Shown: piece by piece, positions 55,001 to 64,000 of the stretch
How positions within the stretch are numbered: the stretch's first letter is position 1
Layout of the letters: every line of letters begins with the position of its first letter
Source of the DNA: Ectocarpus siliculosus
Taxonomy: Eukaryota; Sar; Phaeophyceae; Ectocarpales; Ectocarpaceae
Reading direction: 5' to 3'
Assembly: GCA_000310025.1 (NCBI GenBank)
Contig: FN649741.1
Location: 1,229,474-1,293,473, forward strand
DNA: 64,000 nucleotides
The notes under the pieces: model-generated
What the model was told of the DNA's origin: nothing
Database searches by the model: none
The model's input: only the letters and a program-made list of their open reading frames with translations
Program-made: the position numbers and the translations under genes

Positions 55001-57246
55001 GGGCGAAATATCAACACAGCATCGCGGCGGTCCCTTCTTCTGCAACGGACCTGTAGGCAACGGGCACCATGAGAGGGGCGATGTGTCCCCCCTCGCTTGA
55101 CGTCAAGGCTACCCCTTCCGCCACCAAAAGCAACAAAGCGGTGATTTAACTTGGCAGCAGCGTGGCGAGGAAGTCCATAGAGAAATAGTTCACCTTGCTT
55201 GGCACTCACAAGTGAACATGGTCACTTTTCCTCTGCTGTGTCAATGATTTGACATGGACCCTTGCGGAGCACGGCTTAACTTCGCTGCGATACCAAGCGT
55301 AATAATGGGGCGTTGCATACGAACAGACGATATTAGCCCTGCTGTACCAGCAGCAACCATGAGCAATCCTCCGATCGCAACGGTCCGTCCGTTGGTATGC
55401 TCAATCGTTTCGTTAATGACACCGCTGAACCCACATCGAAGTCTTCCACCGAGGGCGGAGGCAGGACGTCGACCACCTTGAGGATGTTCTCGTGGTCCAA
55501 GTTCCGCATGATGCAGATATCCCTAGCGATGCCCTTGGCTTCAGTGAGATCCTCGAACGCTCCGCGATGCTTACTTATCAGCACCTGCACAAGCACGACA
55601 TGAATTGAAACGACAATCATTGTTGAACACGCAGTTGCAAGGCTACCCAGCTTTACATCCCCCATAACATTCGCACGTACCTACCGATTACCGGAATCGC
55701 GGGGTACGACTGACGGCAGTAGGAAAAAAGCTTCTCACGGCGTTTGACGTCAAGCCTCAATATATGTACGGCAACGAGCCTTGGCCGAGTTCTGCTGCCT
55801 ATGTCGCAACGGATAAGTCGCAACGGATAATATACTACTACTAATCCGGAGTATGAAATTCGACGTGTCCTCCCCATAGATCCATAAACCACGACTGCTA
55901 TGGGGTACTCTACTGTATACGCACCTGGTTGTTCGACTGGCGGTCCAACGCACGGACCCCTCGGCCTCCGTACGGCTTAATTATGTCATACCTAACGTCT
56001 AGCTCGAAGGTACTACCGCCTGATACAACACTTCTGTGCAGCAGGTTTTCGCGGTGGATGTCGAATCGCGCAGCACCGAAGGAAGAAGATGGGAAATGAA
56101 CGGGCGTGAAGCGATCATCGACGGAGCGAGGAAGCGCACAAGACGCACGGGACAAAAAACAATTTGAAGTCGGAAGGCAGGGCAACGAAAAAGCAAGAAA
56201 ATCGCCCGTCAAACATCAAACAGGGAGGGAGGGGAGCAGGGACACAGAGAGACAGACAGACAGAGAAACAGAGAGAGAGAGGGAGCAAGGCAGAGAGACT
56301 GGGACACAATCAGCCATGTCGCCCGCACAAACCTGCTGACCAATAACAAGACGCCAGCATCACCCGGTGGGAAACAAGTCTTGATGACCTGGAACGTATT
56401 GCGGTTCGATAGGGGCCAACATGCTGAATGTGCTTTCGAGAAATACCCCTACACTAGACACAATCTTTTTTCGGTCCCCCGACAAGTAAGCGAACGACAC
56501 ACTACCGGGACACTCGCACTCGTGGTCCAAAAGAAATATCCCAGACCGTGAGACGTCCGAGGTCAGGAGTCGAAGCCACGGTGGCGACACTGTGTGCAGA
56601 AGCGGCTGTCCTTGTGTGTACGACACTTGACGCAGAATTGTCGACCAGGGAAATTATCGCTATGAAGGGGCTACAACTGAGAGGATATTCGCACCTGCCT
56701 TCGGCGACGCAAGAATTGAAACCCCGCCGTTTTTTGTTTCGGGGGGTACACCCATGATCTCTGTGTATGGCATATGGTTGTGCGCACAAGGAACACAGCG
56801 TGCCGTCCATCACTCACCAGGGTAGGACACTTCACTATGAACCTCCCGCCAACCAGTTGTTGACTGTCGTGTCTGTGGCCCTCTAGCTCACACCTGGTGT
56901 TCTGGCGTCTTCGACGTGGCGGGCCCCCTTCCTTCATCCGTTGGTTGATCCGCTTGTTCACGGCCGTGAACCAACGATCACGCTCCTCCTTGGTATCGGC
57001 GAACACCTTGAGCACGGTCGCGTTGGAAGCGACTACTTGGAAAGCGTTGGCCGGCGTGGTCAGATGGATGACCGTAGACTTGCCGTCGAGGGCCAGGCGG
57101 CCCTCCGGAATCAAGTTTCCCCGTGCCGAGGAGTAGTACGTTATCACGTCGTCGTCGAGAACAAACCAATATCGTTTCCACTGGACGCCGGCCTTCTTGG
57201 TCAAGTATCCCTCCGCAGTTGACGGCTCGTGGGCAGATGCCTCCAT
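52063..57246 (-). CDS. PH domain-MAP kinase fusion with a dead kinase domain, 519 aa
   Basis: Eight exons close in phase: 57,246-56,894, 56,033-55,925, 55,584-55,435, 54,941-54,759, 54,298-54,222, 53,812-53,588, 52,937-52,706 and 52,293-52,063. Residues 12-105 form a PH domain (EGYLTKKAGVQWKRYWFVLD). The rest is a MAPK fold (YDIIKPYGG, AFEDLTEAK, HENILKVVDVLPPPS, YIVSELMETDLHRVIYS, DLWSVGCIFAEML, SRMLVLDPNERISAEEALEH, C-terminal CHFHPE-like LHFHPE). Catalytic positions are lost. The Gly-loop is shortened (YGGRGVRALDR), the VAIK lysine is Ser (VLISK), HRDLKPSN is HQGLRPSR, DFG is DFE, and the TxY loop is replaced (DLPFLSEIMTQWYCAPE). A Ser/Gly-rich tail follows. It is probably a membrane-lipid-targeted scaffold or decoy in MAPK signalling (inference). 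The open frames and clean splicing argue against a decayed pseudogene. Confidence 0.88.
52380..52570. repeat. tandem duplication in the last intron of the pseudokinase gene
   Basis: aacggcaggtaaccgagggc gcaaa...ctcgagcgagat is repeated about 113 bases further on as aacggcaggaagtcgagggc gcaaac...acgagcgagat. It lies between exons 7 and 8 and has no coding role. Confidence 0.75.
52966..52987 (+). repeat. (GA)n microsatellite
   Basis: Eleven or so GA units lie just upstream of the exon 7 acceptor of the pseudokinase gene and read as a CT tract in gene sense, fitting an extended polypyrimidine tract. A GACAGACAGA run at about 56,245-56,282 sits in intron 1. Confidence 0.85.
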
Positions 57247-58915
57247 CGTCAGAGGGATGGGCCGCACCCACCACGGACGTGGAGCACCCAGCGTCTTCCT
57301 CGGTTTGGAGCATGGGGGGGTGGAACAACGAAGACACAAAGAAAGCTGTCTGGGATTAAGCGTGTTGACGCGGGATGCTCGGGCAAAGCGTGTGATATTC
57401 TATACGTGTATGTACAGCGCGAAGCAAACCGCCTGGACTGGGTTTCATGGCGGGGTCAGCTTTCACCATGGTCGGATTCTCAGGTCGTTAGTCGCTGGAA
57501 ATCCTACAGAGTTGCGACTTTAGTGCTTGTTTCGGCGCCATCCAGGGCAGGTGCAAAGGGTGTCCGTAGCGATTGAAAAAATCCGGCCCCACAAAACTGA
57601 TGTGTCTGCATACACAGTGGTATTCCAAGAGACTAAAGGCAAGGATCCATACAAAAAACAGAGAGACCTCTCATTGGTGCTCGCCGTTTCTCCAATATCT
57701 CTCTTCTTGCCCTCACCCGAAACAAATTATGCGCGTGCCCTACCCACCACTATGCACAATTGATGCGATGACTTTATATTTCATTAGTATGTGTTCGTTC
57801 TGATGTTTTCTTGATATAGGGATTTGAGCACAAGGATCTGAATCGTTCTCGGAAAGATGAATAAATGGCGGGGGTCGCAACTCCCCATCATAGGATAGAC
57901 CTGTGATCCCGGGGGTGCTGCCACTACGACCCCTCCTTGCAAGGAGGTCCCGCCCCATTTCGTTCGGTTTACCAAAGAGAGCAAGGAAACAGCAAGTACT
58001 GCTGTTCAAGAGGTTAGTCTAATCAACAAGTGAGTCCTCATCAAGGGTCTCAGGGATTGCTACGCGTGTAAAACCTGGCAAAACGTACAGCAGTACCTCC
58101 TGCCGGTTTTCAGATAGGAATTCTTGTTCTTCCTGAATAGAAACTGCCAACACTCCTACTCAGATACGGACTGCCTGGCATCTATTTCCTCATTGATAAC
58201 ACTAACTTCCAAGCCGGCTAGCTCTTTTACCACGTGATATCTTTTGAAAGAGGCGGGTCTACCGCTGTATGAACTCTCTGGTCATGGGGCGCGTTCCGCG
58301 GAACGGTGCAGAAAAACGGCGCAGGTTCAACATTCAACAAGGGCGCAAGTCATATATATCTAGAAAAACAAAATGTGTACGCCTGGAACAAAGAGAGGGA
58401 CCTTCAGTTCTCCTATTGCATCAATGTCAGATGTTCACTCCCAATCTTGGGGAGGGGAACGCGGCAGAGGGGGCCGATGTACCCGCCGGCCAAAACATTT
58501 TCACCCGAACATCTTTCTCCGCACACAAGGGCATGATGAGATCATGAGATCGGATTCTAGCCAAAAGCGGGCTTGAGAGACCTCTCATTGGTGCTCGTCT
58601 TTTCCAATATATCTCACCAGTGCACCACGGAGCAAGTTCCCCCTCCTTGCTTGGTGTCTACTCCCGCCGTCTACTACCTGTAGAACGTGCCCCACCTCAT
58701 AAAGAACGCGGGGCTACATGTTCGGGGTCCCCTTAATTAACGAATCCTTCGTGAACCATGCTGCATTTGAAAACCTTTTGCGGGGCACGCTCCGTTTGCT
58801 TTCGATCATCGCGTCGCCCCCACCGCTGGTTTAGCGCTGATCAGACAGACCAGACAGAGACACAGCAGACAGCACACCTGCTGCGTGAGAGGTGCTGGGG
58901 AAGCAGAGAGTCAAG
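57247..58915. other. divergent intergenic region of the pseudokinase and SRP14 genes
   Basis: The 1.67-kb spacer separates two start codons on opposite strands and so should hold both promoters. A 45-base sequence around gagacctctcattggtgctc occurs at 57,661 and again at 58,569. I could not identify core promoter elements with confidence. Confidence 0.45.
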
Positions 58916-61694
58916 ATGGTCTTGCTGGATTCGGCAGATTCCTTCTTCGTCGAGTTGGAGCAGATGTTCGCGCTGTGCAAACAGCGAGGAGCAGGAACAG
59001 TCTACACCACACTGAAGAAAGTAGAGGCTGGGAACAAACAGCAGCTCAAGAAGGGAAATACGGAGACAGGGGCAGGGCGAAAGGCGGCGGGTCCCGGAGG
59101 AAGGAGAGAAGGATGGCTTGCTCGCGCCAAGATATCGAACCAAAAAGCCCGCAAAATATCCGTACTGGTAAGGAAACGCTTTGAGGATACATGTTTTTAG
59201 CAGCTTTGCTGATAACTGCTGCTGCTGGTGTACTGTTTTGCGAGCGAGAGGCACACCTGGCAAAGAGAGCCAGCTTGTTTGTGTGCCCTGCGGTGAAAGG
59301 TTGCTTACAAGACCCACCACTTGGTGCGTACTCGGTGCACACCTTTGGGGTGCTCAGCTTGAAGCAGACTTTTGGAAAAACTGCCTTGTTTAGAATGGTG
59401 TCATGTCTACACACACCCTTTCGAGAGAGCCCTGCGAGGAACGGGTGCCCGATATGGCGGTGCAACGGAGAACGCCTACCGTAAGAGGCGGAGATGGCAC
59501 CCCCCTAGAGCGATTTTCAAAGCTCGATTTCTCCACAACCAAGCTTGTGCCAACACCAATAATGGTGGTGGAAACATCTCGTCGAACATCTCGTCGACGG
59601 CTGTCCCTAGACGTATCGGGCTCTTTGCGCACCCACTTGGCTACGGAGCAATCGAGCTGTGAAAGTCGGTCTGCACTGCTGTAGGGGGGGTGCCATCTCT
59701 CCTCATTTCATGGTAGTTGGGTAGTTGATGGTTTTCAACATCGCCCCTCCGGTTGGTTGCTACCCCGAGCTTTGAGTACTGTTGTCGCAGAACGATTGAC
59801 GTACATCCAAACATTCGGCACGTGATTGCAGACCAACGAGCTCTATTCGTACAGCGCCATATACCCCCCGAGCCTGGGAGTACTTCGGTATGGTTGGTTG
59901 CATCCACGGGGCTATGAATAGACCAACCGAAGCTGCTGACTTCACGCGACCCCGATATACTACACAACAACAGCGAGTAGTATGGAAGGTGCATGTGGAC
60001 CGTCTTGATAGGGATGTTTGGGTCGACTCGCTTTTGTAACGGCGACTTGACCCCTTCGCCAAGCAATCGGTCTATCGCTGAGGCTGCGACAGCAAGGTGC
60101 TAGTAGAATTCCGGTAGTACATCGTACGCCCGCTTTAGAAGCCGAGATCAAACCTTAGACTAAACCGTCTAATTGTTTAGTCTAGTGGTTTGATTTCGGC
60201 TTCTATACCGCTCGTAAGAAATACGGAGTATGTTTGTAGTAACCGAGGCTCAGATTTTGGACAAACTCAAGAAATTGAGCTTAGCGGCCGGCGCGCATTA
60301 TATCCTACGTAGAAGCCGTTGGTCAGCGGTGACAAAATTTTGAGTCTCGCCAAGGTCTCGCTCAAAATAGGTCTGCACTGCTGTGTGGAGTCTCCACTGG
60401 CTACTCTGTTGCGATCAGTGCTGTCCTTGGCTGTTCAGACGCTCCCAGTGCACACCGGGTGAAATGGAACCATTCGCCTCCTAGAACACATCCCCCAAGT
60501 GCCACTTGAAAAGGAGGCGACGGACGGTGTCCGCTGCTTTCATGCTACATGATACGCCGAGCGCAAGTATCGCGGCTGCACACCTTGGAGGGCAAACGGC
60601 CACATCAGCCGAACCCGTCAATCGAAGCAGCTGAGTATGGGACGAGGCTCTTCTTTTACCACAATTTCACCCCTTGGCCATCGAAAAAAAGGTTCGAGAC
60701 CCTCGTTTCTTGAAGCCATTCAGGTGGCTGTGAGCTTTTGGAGTCCTCGTCGAATCATCACCAAAATCGACCCTGGAGAACCCCTGAAAAAGTGCGAAAC
60801 CGTCGAGCTACCGTGATGGTGACCCGCGAGGAATCTGGTAGTATTTTGACCCGCAGCCAGCATGTCAACCGCAAAATTCAGCCAGCGTTCTTTGCCACTG
60901 ATGACGGTTTTCTCGCGCAACGGCAGGGAGTGAGATGTTGTGTCGGCTTCCTGTTCTTCTTATGACCAACCCTTGTGCCGTATGCCATTATGTAGGCCTC
61001 TCTAGACACGCCGCCTGATGACGGGCGTCCACAACAAACATACGACGTGTCGTGCCCCCTGTGTTTCCCCGTGTTCTTCACTCGCCGGCAACACCGACCA
61101 AGTGTGTTCTTCTCAGATATCGCGTGCAACGTTTCCGCTAAAGTTGGTGCTGCTGAAATACCATATTCTTGGCATCATGCGGTGGGCAGCTATCGTGGTG
61201 CCTCTGGTGTTGCGAAAGGTGCTCAAGTGACAACGTTGCCTATGTAATTTAGCAGTGCTGCGAATGAGACTTTTTTTTTTCTTAATTTGCACCCCAGACC
61301 ACTGAACGGATGGGCTCTCAGTTTATTTCGCGGTTGCCTGCGTCCAGTATGTGTTGAGGCACAGCATCGAAAATCTCGGCTGTCTCTCTCTCGAGCGCAG
61401 TTCATCCAACCCGAGAGATGCTCCCCGAGACGGTGCGATGCTCGTTAAATTCTCAACCCGGGATGTGCGTGCCCCCGCCTCCGTTCGTCGTTTTTTGTGC
61501 AGGTGTCAGACGCAGAGGTAGCTCAGTGCCGGGATCGATTAGAGGCCGTAAAGAAGGCAATGCCTGTATGTACGATAGCGGGAGGCACCAAGAAGCGCGG
61601 GCGGAAGCCAGCGGGAAATGGGGCGGCAGGGGCAACAGGGTCCCAGAACGGCAAGAGGCCTAAGGGGGGCCCCGTGGGTTCGGGTGCGACATGA
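58916..61694 (+). CDS. SRP14: signal recognition particle subunit SRP14
   Basis: Two exons, 58,916-59,167 and 61,503-61,694, join in phase 0 (GTAAGG...TTTTTTGTGCAG) to encode 147 aa. The start MVLLDSADSFFVELEQMF and the motif GTVYTTLKKV are diagnostic of SRP14; ARAKISNQKARKISVL continues across the junction into VSDAEVAQCRDRLEAVKKAM, matching the family's C-terminal helix. SRP14 pairs with SRP9 to bind the Alu domain of SRP RNA and arrest elongation during targeting of secretory proteins to the ER. The C-terminal tail is basic and Gly/Lys/Arg-rich (KKRGRKPAGNG), as in other SRP14 proteins. The central loop is longer and Gly-rich relative to the animal protein. The 2.3-kb intron carries a MITE and a large hairpin. 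The upstream in-frame codon at 58,892 is GTG, so the ATG at 58,916 is chosen. Confidence 0.93.
59477..59715. mobile_element. 239-bp MITE in the SRP14 intron
   Basis: The left end taccgtaagaggcggagatg gcacccccct and inverted right end ggggggtgccatctctcctc atttcatggta form long imperfect inverted repeats. Inner arms cgattttcaaagctcgat and atcgagctgtgaaagtcg extend the pairing. Related to 20,050-20,202 and 14,375-14,465. No ORF. Confidence 0.7.
60136..60205. repeat. 30-bp perfect-like inverted repeat (hairpin) in the SRP14 intron
   Basis: Arms 60,136-60,165 and 60,175-60,205 pair with one mismatch and one single-base bulge around a 9-base loop. The arms carry tagaagccgagatcaaacc and its complement. 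A transcript would fold into a stable stem, and in DNA it could extrude as a cruciform. Confidence 0.85.
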
Positions 61695-63470
61695 CACCAT
61701 GGGTACCTGGATATTTCGTGTGTACAACTGGGTGGTGGAATGTTTTTTTGAGTCCGTTGTCATGGGTTTATTTCTAGCAGCTCGCTGTGAGGGGCGGTGG
61801 CGCTTTCAGGGTACGTGGCACAAGCGCTGAAATGAGATAGATGGCAAGAAGCACGTGGAGATTTCGCTCTCGTACGTTGATGGTGCAAGGATGGGGTGAT
61901 TTCTCGTGGGAAAAAGGACGTGTTCGTTGCAGGTGTGTACCAACACATGCCTGACGGGTACATGTATGGTTAAAAAACAAAGGCAGAACAATCTGATCGC
62001 CCTGTCGATGTGTAGTTTTATACCTGAGACTTCGAAGGCAAAAAGGTCGTTGGTTGCACCATTACCGATTGTACCATGGTGCACCCGTAGCCTGTCTGCA
62101 GGCAGCACCCCTTGCCATTAGACTCGACGACTTGTTTGGTATTCTACCATCCCCCCAGCCTCTTGTTTTTGCCCTCGACGTGTGCTTTTGCAACCACACG
62201 TGTAGTTTCTTTGACAACCCGCGGGAAGCCCGTCTCTCACGTCTCCTTTTCTGTTTCGCGACGCAAAGAAGAGACCTCGAGCCTCCATCTTGTGAGGCCT
62301 CCCTCTTCGTTGCCGTTTTTCGGGCTGCCGGTCCCGCGCTTGCATCGTCTGTACTGGTACAATACAGCATGCATTTCATGTCTCGGGCGGACTGCTTCGA
62401 AAGCAGAGCTTCACGGGCCAAACATCAACTAGTTGAAGGGCTTTCCACAGTCTGCGAATTCGAGAACACCCGTTCATTACATGTCATCATGATCAACCTT
62501 TTCCCGAGACAATCCATGCGCATTTTGACTGGCTTATGTACCTTTTGGCCTACCGCACACAAAAAAGAATACGATCTTCAGGGCCTGTTTTAACGTTTAT
62601 TTTTGTCACCTAAATTGAGGACCTGCAAAAAATAAGTTTCGGGGGGGTGCCCGGGGCCAAAAACGCTGGTTGGTCAACAGGAAAAAACACGATGAGGCTT
62701 TCTCTGCCCGGAAAAGCGGGACTTCGATGTTGTGTGCAGCAAAAAACAATTGCAAATTGATTTGTTTTTTGCTGAATCGAAGCGTACCCGAGATGCACTG
62801 CGCCCCTTTTGCACCCCCCGTGATGAGCTGAACTCGTGCTGGCGTTACCCCTGACGGGACTGCATGTGGCACACTGGCCGTGCGGCACTCACACGCATCG
62901 CCCACTGCCCGCTGCTGGGAAATAATTAGCTAGCTGCATTGCAATGATTCTGTGAGCGTGCCAACTTTTCGTGCTGGTTGGGTTGCTGTGGAGGTTGCTT
63001 TCCAACATGTGCGATGCCAACAGTCAACGGTCGGTTGTGTGCAGCGAGACGGTCCAAACAACAGTGTTTAAACGACGCAAGCCCTTTTTGGCCGAAAACC
63101 CAAATTGGTTCAACTTATTTCAGGTGACAAAAATAACGGCCTCAGCGAATACCTCCGCGAATACAGCAGTACGTGTAATACTTCGATAAGTGGGTACGAG
63201 TCATTTATTCCCGCGATCGGTGCTACAGAGTGTAGAAAACCCTCTTTTAAAAGAACACTGCAGAATAACAACGGCACGTGCACGCACCAATCAATGCCAT
63301 GATGCCCATCACATACGCCATGGATCCTGGATCTGCGGAGGTGAAGGGGCGAAGGGGCACTGCGAGGGCCCGGATGTTCACTGATTCCGCGTCCCCCCCC
63401 CCCAACACTCTGGAATTCACGTACCCAACACGCACACAGGAGCGGCGCCCTGATCTGGCCATAACATAAC
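61695..63470. other. intergenic, no gene recognised
   Basis: The frame at 62,054-62,593 (plus) is open for 179 codons but lacks any domain, splice logic or codon bias. I treat it as chance. Downstream flank of SRP14. Confidence 0.4.
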
Positions 63471-63625
63471 ATGATCGACGCTATGCGCCGGCGGGCGGAA
63501 ACCCACCATGTGCAGTCCGAGGAGCCATTCGCCTGCGGGGAAACGTTCCTAGGTTTTGGAGGGAACGGGAATTGGGAGGGAGGTGCTGCTGCTGTGCTGG
63601 AGCCACAACAGTTTCGGCAGCAGCA

Positions 63626-63657
<32 letters not shown>

Positions 63658-63863
63658 CGCTACCTCTGCAGCAGCGCGGGTTTTTGAACTGTTTCTTCTG
63701 GTGCGGTGGGCCATCTGGCAATATCTCGGAGGATGAGGATGGACAGGAGGACGAGGAGGACCCTACCCTGGGCTTGTCGGATGTGAGTTGTGGAGCATGT
63801 GTCGCTTCGGATGCCCGCGGCTGTTGTTCCGTTTTTTCGGGGACCGGCAGAGGAAGCGGCTGA
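63471..63863 (+). CDS. polyglutamine ORF, possibly a first exon
   Basis: A 130-codon frame starts MIDAMRRRAETHHVQSEE and includes a Gln run encoded by a CAG tract at about 63,617-63,656. It then reads LNCFFWCGGPSGNISEDED and an acidic segment (DGQEDEEDP) before TGA. The non-repeat part has GC-rich codons and a mix of residues that looks coding. No family is recognised. It may be the 5' part of a gene running beyond the window; ATG at 63,471 or 63,483. Confidence 0.35.
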
Positions 63864-64000
63864 TTTGAATCACCCTTCCCCGGGTCCGAGCGTCCGAGCC
63901 TTGGCGTCCCGGCTCGTGACTGCCGTCTACGTTCTGTGGTTAGGAGGAAGAGCTGGTCATGTTTCCTAATTCTGCTTCGAACCCAACCCTTGGATGGACG

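Noticed and set aside
62054-62593. 179-codon plus-strand ORF
   Set aside because: No domain, codon bias or repeat relation. Such lengths occur by chance in GC-balanced DNA.

Overview
The window looks like nuclear DNA of a brown alga (Phaeophyceae), most like Ectocarpus. Genes are widely spaced and split by long introns, coding exons are GC-rich, and CAG/CAA microsatellites and G/C homopolymers are common. One gene carries leucine-rich repeats encoded as exact 72-nt, 24-residue exons, a layout I know from brown-algal LRR receptor-like genes. The species call is inference.

Layout. 1-4.06 kb is intergenic with a 1.06-kb dispersed repeat. 4.06-7.25 kb (minus) holds an unrecognised six-exon gene of about 454 aa. 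9.99-39.94 kb (minus) holds one giant gene with at least 22 exons for a CLU (clustered mitochondria)-type protein. Its introns contain a degraded LINE, several MITEs, LINE-tailed SINE-like repeats and, in intron 6, a complete 7.85-kb tyrosine-recombinase retroelement with split direct repeats A1...B1-A2...B2 (26,108-33,956). That element has lost its RT core and carries about 3.8 kb of satellite-like sequence. 43.5-46.3 kb (minus) is a small LRR gene built of 72-nt cassettes, with dead cassettes in its introns and three copies of a 1.0-1.2-kb duplicated unit. 46.3-52.1 kb is intergenic and repeat-bearing. 52.06-57.25 kb (minus) encodes a 519-aa PH-domain/MAP-kinase fusion whose kinase has lost essentially all catalytic residues. 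58.92-61.69 kb (plus) is the SRP14 gene in two exons. A polyglutamine ORF lies at 63.47-63.86 kb.

Gene models were built by hand. I required acceptable donor and acceptor sites and matching intron phase at every junction. Junctions that did not close are stated. SRP14 and CLU are housekeeping functions (protein targeting; cytosolic binding of mRNAs for mitochondrial proteins). The LRR gene belongs to a candidate recognition-receptor family. The PH-pseudokinase is the most novel protein, and the retroelement-in-intron and LRR cassette array are the most informative genome structures.
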